Source: Rhabdophis nuchalis (lineage: Eukaryota > Chordata > Lepidosauria > Squamata > Natricidae). Taken from it: 64,000 nucleotides of DNA. The notes beneath the pieces were generated by a model that saw only the letters and a program-made list of their open reading frames with translations, was not told the DNA's origin and did no database searches. The stretch spans positions 28,709,119 to 28,773,118 of the forward strand of contig CM077648.1 in NCBI GenBank assembly GCA_039707465.1. Direction: 5' to 3'. The translations under genes and the position numbers were made by a program. Below, one piece after another: positions 52,841 through 63,079 of this stretch (positions are counted from its first letter, which is position 1; each line of letters begins with the position of its first letter).

Positions 52841-54370
52841 GCTATTGCCTCCTTCCTAGGACTCAGAGAAGATGACTGGCCCAAGAAATTTAATCAGCCA
52901 ATAATGAGGGATGCTGAGAGCTGTAGTCTGTAATACTTAAAAATTAGCAATTCACTTTTACTACTGATATTGAAGAAAAGACATTGCTTCTGGTGCCTGA
53001 GCAAATCCTTTAATTTACTCTTTAATCAGACTTTGGTTAAAATTAATATAAAACAAAACATAAGATAATAAAGAGGCAGAAAAAAGGGGCGAAGAAAGCT
53101 GTACAATATATTATTTTATGTGAACAATGGCCTTCTCTTCTCCTTTGCACGTTTTCTGCTATTTTTAATGCTTAAGCTATCATTTTCCTAAAGCACCTGA
53201 ATGCGCATTAAAGGACAAAGGTATCACCCTGAAGGGCATTGTTGATTGCAGTGAAGTTTCTGTGGGATCTTTATTCTGTTGATTCAGTGTCTTTTCAGAT
53301 CAAATGAATGATAGGAGGTAAATCTGTCAGCAGTTTTGAAACTTCATCTTTATTACCCTTTGCCTCACGACAAAACAATTAAGTCTAGTAGATTGTCTGT
53401 CTTTTGACCAATGAAATATTTTGCCCTTTCCTACTGGAGAAAAGCAGTTCATCATTCTGCTGAAATCCATTGTCCTTTTGAACAACAATGTAGTATAGTT
53501 ATTAAAGTGCTGAAGCAAAGTAGGTAGACTAAGGTTTCAGTTTATTCTCAGCTTTAGAAATCTCCAGGTTCCATTGCTAAAATTAGGCCATCTTCTGGGG
53601 GATGTTGAAGATGTGCCTTTTTGTTAGCTGCCTTTTGGAGTAGCATCAACCCTGAGTCCACACAGTCCCAACATTGCATTTAGGAAAGTCTTGAAAATAT
53701 GTTTATTTTTTCCCCAGACCCCAGAGCAAGGTGATTTGTGCTCCACAGATATTGGAATATTATTTTAATATTTTTATGATGCTTTCCACTTTCAATATGG
53801 TAACTGAACACCTACAGGATATGTATAATTTGCATATGCTGCTGATAGCGGTCTTTTCAATTTAGGTATCTAGTTTAAGGATCCCTAGGCAATTAACAAT
53901 TGATAGCCAGCTCAAATGGCACACCTGATATCGGTTTCTCTTAGAGGCATATTCCTATACTGCCAGCATCTATGGTTTCTCTTTACAGTCTCAGCTCCAG
54001 TGAAGACTAGCTCCAAATCAAAAGCAGAGGCAGAAACATCAGCAATGGGAATGTGGAGCAGAAAAAAAAATCTGGATAATTTTTAAAAACTGCAAAAAGA
54101 AAAAAAAAGAGTTTTCCTGTGGATAGTTCAGTACTTGAATCCTCTTATAAAGACTGCAGAATTCAACCACTTCTGAATTGTTCTTAAAGTAATTATGCTT
54201 GAATTGGTTTTAATAATTAAGAGGGAAAAATTATTTGAAGCTCAATGAAATTTTATAGTAATGTGAATATGGAAGAAGAACTTTGTGATTTCTTAAGGTT
54301 TCTCTGCTCCAAAACACATGCCACTCTAAGTGGAACAAAGAAGCCCCTACAAAGACTTTTTTCTTAGAAA
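52841..54370. other. unassigned sequence
   Basis: No supported gene or repeat. Confidence 0.5.
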
Positions 54371-54379
54371 ACCTACAAA

Positions 54380-54720
54380 ACAAGAGGTCCTTGACTTATG
54401 ACCAGTAACTTAGTGACTGTACAAAGTTATGAGACACCTCCAAAAGCTATTTATGAGGTTACAATGGCTGCACCTCCCCTGTGGTTACATGATTTCATTT
54501 TGGCAACCAGCTCAGCTTTATGGCTGTTTACAGTGTCTTATGGGCAGTTGACTATGATATTTGATGTATTTTGCCAATTTGCAGCATTTACTTCTGATTT
54601 CCAGCATGAATGGGCATTGGGTAAAATGAATTCACTTAACAACCATCGTGTTCATTTAATGACCATTGTATTTGCGTAACAATTGTCATAAAAATATTTG
54701 GAAGTTCAGGTACAGTCATG
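54380..54720. mobile_element. degenerate MITE (GTCCTTGACTTATGACC family)
   Basis: GAGGTCCTTGACTTATGACC near 54386, CACTTAACAACC near 54631 and ACAGTGACTTACGATCATAA near 54740 are blocks shared with the hAT-associated repeats elsewhere in the window. Ends are not clear. The frame 54398-54679 is not supported as a gene. Confidence 0.4.
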
Positions 54721-54774
54721 CGATGTCTCAACTGTATGACCACAGTGACTTACGATCATAATTCTGTTGTTATC

Positions 54775-55098
54775 AGAGACTCTCTAGTAGCCTCCAGGGG
54801 AACTACTTCACAAGTGCCGGCTGTGAGACCCTCTTTCTTAGGTTGGCCTCAAGAGATCCAGTGGGATTGCTGCTGCTGTACCAGCCTCCATATTGTATGG
54901 CAGCTTCCCTACCCAGGCTTCTGGACCTCACGGCAGGGCTGGCGGTGGAATTCCCCAGGCTTATAGTTCTGGGGGATTTCAACCTGCTATCCCTGGGGGC
55001 AGGGGCAGAAGTAGCCCAAGATTTCATGGGAACCATGACTTCCATGGGCCTGTCCAGGGCCCAAATAGGAATAGTGGTCACACACCCGATTTGGTGTT
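54775..55098 (+). pseudogene. L2 endonuclease fragment, left of Gypsy insertion
   Basis: Translation gives the endonuclease blocks PPYCMAASLPRLLDLTAGLA and LIVLGDFNLLSLGAGAEVAQ, ending HTPDLVFV-like at the Gypsy insertion point. It continues at 60155 with a SNHSLVAM block equivalent to the SDH motif. The last H/D context has decayed. Confidence 0.78.
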
Positions 55099-55396
55099 TG
55101 TTGAGTCCCCAAGCCTATGTCCCAGACAACTCGTCTGGTAACCTATGAGTCACCGCATTCCGGAGCTGAGCCAGCAGCTGCAGTGATTAACAGAGACAAG
55201 CTGTCTGGAATCTGTCTGGAAAGGAGTTACAATGTTGCAACTGCTTGCTAGGAGTTTCCTGCCTGGTAACTCTATATAAGAGGTTGCCAGAGAAGAAACC
55301 TTGCCAGTTGAATCTTGTGTGTGTTGTAAATAGTGTGAATAAACGTTCCTGTTGTTTTGACCATGCCTGAGTCGGAATCCTTTGTCTGATCTAACA
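55099..55396 (+). repeat. Gypsy 5' LTR
   Basis: Starts TGTTGAGTCC and ends GATCTAACA. TATA-like CTATATAAGAGG lies at about 55271-55282 and AATAAA at about 55339-55344, so U3-R-U5 order is normal. Confidence 0.96.
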
Positions 55397-55397
55397 C

Positions 55398-55415
55398 TGG
55401 CGACGAAGGTGGGAT
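55398..55415 (+). promoter_or_regulatory. Gypsy primer-binding site (tRNA not identified)
   Basis: TGGCGACGAAGGTGGGAT begins one base after the LTR, as a primer site should. It resembles leucine-type primer sites only partly, so the tRNA is left open. Confidence 0.6.
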
Positions 55416-55490
55416 TCAGGCCGTGGCCTTAGAACGCAACGGGTAACGAATACTTCAACAACAGAGCGCAGCGCGACGCACAGCCTCACC

Positions 55491-58400
55491 ATGGCTACGG
55501 CGACAATGCCTCCGTTTGCACCGTTCGACCCGATGAAGGAACAATGGGCTTCCTTCTTAGCCCGGTTCGAGTGCTTCTTGATAGCCAGCGACTACGGCGA
55601 ACTAGCGCCTGCCAGGAAGCTGAGCCTATTCCTCCAGTGCGGCGGCCCTGAATTGTTTGCTACTGCCCGAACCATAGCAGCACCCGCAGCGGTGCACGAA
55701 GTGCCGTGGGACGATCTCCTGGGCCGCCTGAGAGCACACTACGCGCCGGCGCCTTCCCGCATAGCGCATCGCTATGCATTCAGGCAATGTGTGCAACAGC
55801 CGCAACAGTCGGTAGCCGAGTTCCTGCAGAAATTGAGAGCGACCGCAATCCCCTGCGAGTTCCCTGCTGGCTTCCTGGAGGAATCCCTACTGGAGCAGTT
55901 TGTATGCGGCGTAAGAGACATCCGCCTAAAGCGCCGCTTGCTTTCAAAAACTGTCCTGACTCTCGAGCAAGCGGCGGAAGAAGCACGTGCGACAGAATTG
56001 TCGGAGATCTCCACATCCGACATGGGCCGCGTGCGCCCTCCTCTTTTCCCCACTCCGCGAGCGTGTCTGGTAGACGAAATAGCGCCGCTGGATGAGCTGG
56101 AGGAGGATGACCGTGGGGACTGCATGAGGGTGACCGGGCGCGTGCCGAATTGCGCATTCACACCGCAGCAGAAGTCCGGGAACTGCCTAGGCTGCGGAGG
56201 GGCCCACCAGAGACCAGAGTGCCCATTCAAGGCATCGGTGTGCCGCAGATGTGGCAGGAAAGGACACCTAGCAGCTGTGTGCCGTGCTGCCGCTCCAGCG
56301 ACAATGCCAGCTGCCGCCTCCAGAACCATTCCACCAGGACAACAAGGGTCGCAGAAGCGTTCAGGACGCTACCAGCCACAGCCGACCGACTGCTTCGCGC
56401 TGGCGGAGATGCCCCCAGCTCTAAGCTACGACCAGGCAGAGAGTAGGAGACTGTCAACAGTGGTTTGCTTAGAGGGGGTGGGGGTAAAAATGGAAATAGA
56501 TTCAGGGTCCTCTAGATCACTCATGTCCTGGGCGCATTTAGTTAAGCTTTGCCCCAAGCTCAGGAAGCGGGATCTCGGCCCCACGGCGACGATCCTGAAA
56601 GATTACCAGGGCTCACAAATTCCCATTCTAGGTCTGCACAGAGTGAGAGTAGACTACGGCCCCTTCCACGGATCCCTTCCCATCCTGGTAGTGGCCAAAC
56701 CCCTAGCTGCCTTGATCGGATTGGACTGGTTTCCAGCCTTGGGACTGTCAGTCCAAGGAGTACACAGCGTGCCAGCCAGTTCTCCGGTAGACGAAGTAAT
56801 CAGAGAGTTCAACGACGTCTTTGATGGCAGCTTAGGAACGTACAAAGGCACTCCAGTTTCCCTAAATTTGGACCCCCAGGTTGCTCCAGTCCGCTTGAAG
56901 GCCCGCAGGCTGCCGTTCGCGCTGAAGCCCAAGGTTGAAGCGGAATTGGATCGATTGGTGGCGCAGGGCGTGCTCGAACCCGTCGATCAGGCGAAATGGG
57001 AGACCCCAATTGTGGTCCCCATTAAGCCCGACGGGTCCGTGAGGATCTGCGCCGACTATAAGTCGACGATCAACCTCGGGCTTCAGGCGAACCCATACCC
57101 GGTTCCGGTGGTGCAAGACCTACTCCACTCATTGGGACGAGGTCGAGTGTTCGCGAAACTGGATATGGCGCAGGCCTACCAACAGCTCCCGGTGGATGAC
57201 GAGGCTGCGGAAGCGCAGACCATCGTGACCCACCGTGGGGCTTTCCGCTGTCGCCGTCTCCAATTCGGTGTGTCCGTAGCCCCGGGGATCTTCCAGAGCC
57301 TCATGGAGCGACTGCTCCATGGGCTCCCTGGCGTTGTACCGTATTTTGACGACGTCCTGATTGCTGCTTCCAGCATATCAGAACTCGCCAAAACGTTACG
57401 GAAGGTCCTCAGAGTTTTCAGGGGCGCGGGTTTAAAGTTGAAACGCAGCAAATGTACGTTTGCTGCGCCTAGGGTGGAATTCCTGGGTTTCATGATTGAC
57501 GCCCAAGGAATTCACCCAACCCCCTCCAAGGTCGAGGCCATCCAAAAGGCCCCCACTCCTGCCTCCAAAACGGAGCTTCAGGCATTCCTCGGCCTTTTGA
57601 ATTTCTACGCGCCGTTTATTCCCCATAAGGCATCGGTAGCCGAGCCGCTGCATCGGTTGCTCGACCGATCCGCGGCCTGGCACTGGGGCAGCCGCGAAGC
57701 ACACGCGTTCGCGGCTGTCAAAGCCATGCTCACGTCAGATGCGGTACTAGTCCAGTACCATGACAGGCTTCCTCTGACGCTTGCGTGCGATGCCTCCCCT
57801 TTTGGCCTGGGGGCTGTCCTTAGCCACGTCTTTCCAGACGGCTCGGAAGCCCCCATTGCTTTTTACTCCCGGACAATGTCTCAAACGGAGAGAAACTACA
57901 GCCAAATCGACAAGGAGGCTTTGGCTGTAGTGTCCGGGATTAAGAAGTTCCACAATTACCTCTATGGGCGGACCTTTTCTGTTGTCACGGACCATAAGCT
58001 GCTCCTTGGGCTATTGGCCGGTGACCGTCCGACACCCCCCATCCTGTCGCCCAGGATGACCCGCTGGACGGAATTCCTGGCAGCGTATGACTATACGCTG
58101 CTATACCGTCCTGGCAAGCAGATAGGGCATGCTGATGCCCTAAGCCGCTGCCCTCTCCCGGGGCCGGATCCGGCCCCTGTGCCTGCTCTCTCTGTCCTGA
58201 TGGTCGCGGAGTCGGACTTGCCCCTGTCCTCTTCCGCCGTTGCCGCTCACACCCGCGCAGACCCCGTCCTCGCCCAGGTCTGCCGATGGGTGCTGAGGGG
58301 CTGGCCTTCGGGCAGTGTGGCTGAAAACTTTCGGCCTTACAAGTCACGCCAGCTGGAGCTCTCGCTCCATTGCGGGTGCTTGTGTTGGGGAGATCGGGTC

Positions 58401-59894
58401 ATCGTCCCTTCCCCTCTCCGGCACATGGTTCTTCAGTCGCTCCATGCCAACCACCCAGGCATCGTCCGTATGAAGGCATTGGCCCGGAGCTATGTCTGGT
58501 GGCCCGGCATGGACGCTGAAGTGGCGGTATGGGTGGCCGCCTGCTCCTCCTGCCAATCGTCCCGGCCGGCCCCGCCGGTCTCCCCGCCGAGGGAGTGGGA
58601 CGCCCCCAGGTGCCCATGGTCCAGGCTCCACTTGGATTTCGCGGGTCCCTTCCATGGCCAGAATTTCCTCGTGGTGGTGGATGCGTTCTCACGCTGGGTG
58701 GAGGTGATTCTCATGGCTTCCACCACAGCGGAGAGCACGGTGCGTGCCTTGCGCCGTCTGTTCGCGACCCACGGGTTGCCGGATGTCGTTGTGTCCGACA
58801 ACGGACCCCAATTTCAATCCTCCACCTTCTTGGACTTTCTGGCCACCCAAGGGATCCGCCACGCGCCGGTCGCCCCTTATCACCCGGCGTCTAATGGACG
58901 CGCGGAACGAGCCGTGCGCTCAGCCAAGGAAGCCTTGGCTCGTTTGGATAAAGGGGACTGGCAGGCAAGGGTGGCCGCGTACCTTTTGGGACAGCATGTC
59001 ACACCTTGCCCAGCCACAGGGAAAAGCCCCGCGGAGCTCTTGATGGGCCGACGCTTGCGGACCACTCTGGACAGACTGCACCCCGATTACGACGGGTTGC
59101 AGAGGGGCAACCTGCAGATTCCCACTCCTCGTTTATTTGAAATTGGGGACCTGGTTTGGGCAAGGTCCCTGTGGGGAGAGGGAGCGGTTAATAAATGCAA
59201 AGTTATTATTATTATTATAAGGAACTTTTCAGGGGAGCCGCGATGGATTGCCGCAACCATTTTGGACGTAACCGGACCCTGTTCTTACAGAGTCGGCCTT
59301 CAGGATGGATCCGAGTGGCGGCGCCACCTGGATCAACTGAGGCGCCGCCTGCCCGAAACAGCAGTCACCACGCCAGGCCGTTCCTGCCCGTTGGCCCCCG
59401 TTGGGCCGTTGTTCTCTGCTCAAGCCGAGCAGTTGTTTGGAACCCCGGAGTCCCTAGCCGGTCCAGACCTCGTATCGGCGGGAACAGCACGGGGAGACCG
59501 CCAGGACCTCACAGCCCAATCTGACTCTCAGCTGGGGGCCTCGCCCATCGGGGAACCACCCTACCAGAATAATACTCGCCAGCAAAGGCCAACTACCTCA
59601 AGCCCGGTCGCCACGCCACCTCACCCGGACTTGCTAGGGTCGGCATTGCCGCCTACGGCGACTCCACCTCCGAGGGCAGGCCGCGATGACGTAGGCGAAG
59701 GCTCCGTATCCCACAGGGAGGAGCCTCCTCAAGAACTAAGGCGGTCAGGGCGGACCCGACACCGCCCCGCCTATCTGAACGACTACGCGTGCGCATGTAC
59801 TGTGTTGGACAGAGAACCTAGACACATGCGCACTGACTATGGGGGAAGGAGTGTTGAGTCCCCAAGCCTATGTCCCAGACAACTCGTCTGGTAA
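55491..59894 (+). CDS. Gypsy gag-pol polyprotein, single 1467-codon frame
   Basis: The start ATG has a good context (caccATGg). Order: Gag (1-~230); two CCHC knuckles (~232-264, CLGCGGAHQRPEC and CRRCGRKGHLAAVC); aspartic protease with DSGS at 337; RT with FAKLDMAQAYQQL and YFDD at 618-621; RNase H (CDASPFGLGAVL, TDHKLL); integrase with an HHCC finger (H985 HANHPG, CSSC) and D1049, D1103 and E1139 (35 residues between the last two). Gag and Pol share one frame. A 19-residue insert (1226-1244) from an L2 tail lies at the start of the GPY/F-type C-terminal domain. There is no chromodomain. The tail ends RRSGRTRHRPAYLNDY and then reads into the 3' LTR. Confidence 0.95.
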   Translation: MATATMPPFAPFDPMKEQWASFLARFECFLIASDYGELAPARKLSLFLQCGGPELFATARTIAAPAAVHEVPWDDLLGRLRAHYAPAPSRIAHRYAFRQCVQQPQQSVAEFLQKLRATAIPCEFPAGFLEESLLEQFVCGVRDIRLKRRLLSKTVLTLEQAAEEARATELSEISTSDMGRVRPPLFPTPRACLVDEIAPLDELEEDDRGDCMRVTGRVPNCAFTPQQKSGNCLGCGGAHQRPECPFKASVCRRCGRKGHLAAVCRAAAPATMPAAASRTIPPGQQGSQKRSGRYQPQPTDCFALAEMPPALSYDQAESRRLSTVVCLEGVGVKMEIDSGSSRSLMSWAHLVKLCPKLRKRDLGPTATILKDYQGSQIPILGLHRVRVDYGPFHGSLPILVVAKPLAALIGLDWFPALGLSVQGVHSVPASSPVDEVIREFNDVFDGSLGTYKGTPVSLNLDPQVAPVRLKARRLPFALKPKVEAELDRLVAQGVLEPVDQAKWETPIVVPIKPDGSVRICADYKSTINLGLQANPYPVPVVQDLLHSLGRGRVFAKLDMAQAYQQLPVDDEAAEAQTIVTHRGAFRCRRLQFGVSVAPGIFQSLMERLLHGLPGVVPYFDDVLIAASSISELAKTLRKVLRVFRGAGLKLKRSKCTFAAPRVEFLGFMIDAQGIHPTPSKVEAIQKAPTPASKTELQAFLGLLNFYAPFIPHKASVAEPLHRLLDRSAAWHWGSREAHAFAAVKAMLTSDAVLVQYHDRLPLTLACDASPFGLGAVLSHVFPDGSEAPIAFYSRTMSQTERNYSQIDKEALAVVSGIKKFHNYLYGRTFSVVTDHKLLLGLLAGDRPTPPILSPRMTRWTEFLAAYDYTLLYRPGKQIGHADALSRCPLPGPDPAPVPALSVLMVAESDLPLSSSAVAAHTRADPVLAQVCRWVLRGWPSGSVAENFRPYKSRQLELSLHCGCLCWGDRVIVPSPLRHMVLQSLHANHPGIVRMKALARSYVWWPGMDAEVAVWVAACSSCQSSRPAPPVSPPREWDAPRCPWSRLHLDFAGPFHGQNFLVVVDAFSRWVEVILMASTTAESTVRALRRLFATHGLPDVVVSDNGPQFQSSTFLDFLATQGIRHAPVAPYHPASNGRAERAVRSAKEALARLDKGDWQARVAAYLLGQHVTPCPATGKSPAELLMGRRLRTTLDRLHPDYDGLQRGNLQIPTPRLFEIGDLVWARSLWGEGAVNKCKVIIIIIRNFSGEPRWIAATILDVTGPCSYRVGLQDGSEWRRHLDQLRRRLPETAVTTPGRSCPLAPVGPLFSAQAEQLFGTPESLAGPDLVSAGTARGDRQDLTAQSDSQLGASPIGEPPYQNNTRQQRPTTSSPVATPPHPDLLGSALPPTATPPPRAGRDDVGEGSVSHREEPPQELRRSGRTRHRPAYLNDYACACTVLDREPRHMRTDYGGRSVESPSLCPRQLVW
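59166..59222 (+). mobile_element. 57-bp L2 3'-end insertion inside Gypsy integrase
   Basis: It begins TCCCTGTGGGGAGAGGGAGC, the L2 3' box, and ends in an ATT tail. It is bounded by aagg at 59162-59165 and 59219-59222. Removing it joins VWAR to NFSGEPRWIA, the expected continuous Gypsy motif. The length is divisible by three and the frame stays open. Confidence 0.93.
59841..59851 (+). promoter_or_regulatory. Gypsy polypurine tract
   Basis: GGGGGAAGGAG lies immediately before the 3' LTR, the expected primer position for plus-strand DNA synthesis. Confidence 0.88.
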
Positions 59895-60149
59895 CCTATG
59901 AGTCACCGCATTCCGGAGCTGAGCCAGCAGCTGCAGTGATTAACAGAGACAAGCTGTCTGGAATCTGTCTGGAAAGGAGTTACAATGTTGCAACTGCTTG
60001 CTAGGAGTTTCCTGCCTGGTAACTCTATATAAGAGGTTGCCAGAGAAGAAACCTTGCCAGTTGAATCTTGTGTGTGTTGTAAATAGTGTGAATAAACGTT
60101 CCTGTTGTTTTGACCATGCCTGAGTCGGAATCCTTTGTCTGATCTAACA
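59852..60149 (+). repeat. Gypsy 3' LTR
   Basis: Same 298 bases as the 5' LTR by eye. The gag-pol frame terminates inside it at 59894. Confidence 0.96.
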
Positions 60150-60154
60150 GTGTT

Positions 60155-60475
60155 CTTGTCAGAGCAGTGCCTATGTGACCTGGAATTGGTGAATCTGTCC
60201 TTGGTCCCCTTGTCACAGTCAAATCACAGTCTGGTGGCAATGAGTTTCTCAAGAGCTGTAAACTCCCCCCCCCCCCCGCAGGGAGGCAGGACCTATTAGA
60301 GTAGTCCACTCCCATCGGCTAATGGAACTGGATGGATTCCAGAAGGAGCTGGGGGTTATAACTGCAGACCTACTGTGCAGTCCACCCAAGCTCTTAGTCA
60401 CTGTTTGGAATAGGAAGGTGACTGAGGCTAGTAGCAATATTTTATTATCAGAGTTTTACCAGATCTTGCAGGGAT
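60155..60475 (+). pseudogene. L2 endonuclease fragment, right of Gypsy insertion
   Basis: Continues the fragment ending at 55098: LVPLSQSNHSLVAMSFSRAV, then a C-run and the conserved MELDGFQKEL-like block. Several stops. Confidence 0.72.
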
Positions 60476-60479
60476 AAAA

Positions 60480-61177
60480 ATATAGTGCATTATACTGTCG
60501 TATAGTATTTTTTGTTCTCTGTATAAATATCAGAAAAGAAGATAAGGGAGGAGAGATTAAATAGCCTCATAATAAGTTCCCTTATTCTTCTTTGTAAAGA
60601 AGAATTAAATCCAATCAAGAATGTGTTTTCTTCACCTAGACACTTGAGCAACTTCATACTTTCCAAGTAAGGATCAGTGTTTAACCACGTGGTTTAGGAC
60701 TAGAACATTTCTCTCCCACCAGGCATATTTAAGCTATGATTAATCTCCAAATTAGTATTTGGACACACTAATAAGAAGCATAATCCCAAGCCTAAAGTTG
60801 CTTAATTTTGCCATTAACTTCCCAATGATGACAGTACCTTCCCTTCTTTTCCAGTAAATATCCAGGCATGTAGGTCAAACATGATAGTTGTTACTCTTCT
60901 TCACAAAAAACCCTATATTTTTACAATAATATATACAACAGGACTACATTGTACCATTGATTTGTCTAAAGTACCACAATTAAAGAGTATTAATACACCA
61001 AAAGACAGATAAGAGACAGGACTCAAAAAAGTTTCCTTCAGATAACTACAGGGAATTTTTTTTTAAATAATGGATGAGTTTTAATAAAAGCTTCTCTTAC
61101 AAACACACAAACACACTTTCTCTGCATCAGTTCTTTGTTATCCAGATTATTTTGTGTAACTTTTTTATTTTTTATTA
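60480..61177. other. unassigned AT-rich sequence
   Basis: No supported feature. Confidence 0.5.
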
Positions 61178-61301
61178 ATATTTATACATTCTAAAGGATC
61201 TTATAGCTATATGGTTTCTTATAAATGGGTGATTCAGGAATATTTATACATTCTAAAGGATCTTATAGCTATATGGTTTCTTATAAATGGGTGATTCAGG
61301 A
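61178..61301. repeat. perfect 62-bp tandem duplication
   Basis: The unit ATATTTATACATTCTAAAGG onward (61178-61239) is repeated at 61240-61301 without a difference by eye. Confidence 0.95.
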
Positions 61302-61337
61302 ATTTCGATTTTTCTAAACTATATAGTGTATGTGTAT

Positions 61338-61599
61338 GAGGGGTGGGTTCTGACTGCCGCTACTGCCGGTTCGCTCAGGGACACATTCCACGTACTTGTG
61401 CACTTGATGCGCGCATTCATGCATGTACAGTGCAACAAAAATCACAAGGAAAAAACAAGATGGTGGTGCCTATGGCGCTGCCGAGAGAACCAGTTCAGGG
61501 GTGTGGCAGGCTTGGGGCGCTGTCGGTTCCAGAGACCTGGGCTGCCAAGTTACTATCAGTTCAGCTGAACTGGTCCAAACTGGTAGGAATCCACCTCTG
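61338..61599. mobile_element. hAT MITE, CAGNGGTGGGTT family
   Basis: Starts GAGGGGTGGGTTCTG (first base changed from C) and ends GGAATCCACCTCTG. Perfect 8-bp duplication atgtgtat (61330-61337, 61600-61607). It is 262 bp with no coding. Confidence 0.87.
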
Positions 61600-61867
61600 A
61601 TGTGTATGCCCATGGATGTATGTGAATTATATAAACTGGATTTATAATCTAGGATGTACTGATCAGCAGGGGAAGAGATTCAGGGCAGTATGACTCTAGA
61701 ATCATGCACCATCAGTAATTAAATTACTAATGCAATACTGGCTTCCAACCACAAGTCAACAAGCACTTCCGTAGGCAAATTATGAAAAAGAGCAATTACA
61801 AAGGAACAAGTTTGGAAGCAGAGTCATAAAAGACCCATCAACAAGAATATGTGTATCTCAGGTTTAA

Positions 61868-61985
61868 GCAGTCCATAGTGCTTTCTGAGCTTGTTTTTTT
61901 TTTCTTGCAGACATTTCATTGCCCAAACTAGCTCATCAACACTGATGATGATGGTGTTTGGGTAATGAAGTACTATGGACTGCTC
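61868..61985. repeat. short imperfect foldback
   Basis: Outer arms AAGCAGTCCATAGT and ACTATGGACTGCT are complementary, and inner blocks CATTGCCCAAACTAG and GTTTGGGTAATGAA pair imperfectly. The core has CTGATGA and ATGAA, reminiscent of a decayed Penelope-type hammerhead. Confidence 0.6.
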
Positions 61986-62684
61986 GTAGTTAAGGAAATC
62001 AGAATAATGCAATACTAAGGCAATTTCACTGAAATTGGGATGGATTCTCACTGAGTACAGATCAAAAGAATTCTTAATTCCAACCTAATAGACGGATTAG
62101 GCATGTGGATTTCATAGATTGGAATCAGTTTACCAATAGTTTCAACTTCACTCCCACTGAAACCTTCAACAAGGCCTACCCATTATGTTGTCTTGCTTTA
62201 ATTTGTATCCGAATACTTCCTCTCCTCCATATAGCAATTGATGTAGTTCACATTCCTTGTCTGATTTAGCTGTAGGATTAATTCTTCCATGTCATAAATG
62301 AGATCAGTTCTCAGATTAATTATTTTAGCATTTGACACTAGCATATCCATAGTCTTGAGTTTCGTCTGATAATAAAATGACAGCCAAAGAAGGCATTATA
62401 TAAGAAACAAGTGGCAGCTATTTTCTGACAAATGACATCAGAAACAAATAGGACTGAAAGATGTTAAATCATTTTGGACCCCATTTCAGAAGTGGATGTG
62501 GAGAAAGGCGTGGCAAGCGATCTGCTATCCATTCACACCATTTGCACTCTCCAAAACTGCCTTAAATCAGCATGTTTGGATTGACTTTTTAAAGGCATTT
62601 GTTTGACTTGAGCAGTGGAAGTTTGAAATATCTCCCAGAGGCATCTTGCTTCCGTTCCCATGCTTAAATGCCCCCCCAATCCAA
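61986..62684. other. unassigned sequence
   Basis: No supported feature. Confidence 0.5.
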
Positions 62685-63030
62685 ATCAGTGAGTCAGGTG
62701 GCTTAACAGTTAAGACTGGGCTTGTTGGCTGGAAAGGCAGTAATTCAGGTTCAAGACCTGAGCGCCACGCAACAAGGTCAGCTTCCCATCCTTGTCCACA
62801 CTGCTGCCAACCTAGTAGTTTGAAAGCATGCAAATGCAAGTTGATAGATATGTACCACTTCAATGGGAAAATAATAGCGCTCAGTGATGTGACATGCTGG
62901 TCATATGTGCATAGAAACGTCTCTGGACAGCACTGGCTCAACGGGCCTTGAAACAGAGATGAGTCCTACTCCCTGTAGTCAGCAACAACTAGCAGAAGAA
63001 AATCTATAGGAACTCCTTTACCTTTTATGC
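62685..63030 (+). mobile_element. old Sauria-type SINE
   Basis: A diverged copy: GGTGGCTTAACAGTTAAGAC near the head, AGGTTCAAGACCTGAG as the B-box area, a CTGCCAACCTAGTAGTTTG body, and AGGAACTCCTTTACCTTTT at the end. It is older than the other three copies. Confidence 0.8.
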
Positions 63031-63079
63031 CATAGTAGTACTTAAATACCATAATAAAAAAAAGAATATAATATAATAT

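Larger units (their letters stand above)
55099..60149 (+). mobile_element. complete Ty3/Gypsy LTR retrotransposon
   Basis: 5' LTR 55099-55396 and 3' LTR 59852-60149 are both 298 bp with TG/CA limits, and no difference was seen by eye. A perfect 5-bp duplication gtgtt (55094-55098, 60150-60154) flanks the element. It has a primer-site-like sequence, one gag-pol frame and a polypurine tract. Total length is 5051 bp. Identical LTRs imply very recent insertion. There is no env frame. Confidence 0.96.

Noticed and set aside
58344..58801. Minus-strand frames opposite the Gypsy integrase
   Set aside because: Shadow frames of GC-rich coding DNA.
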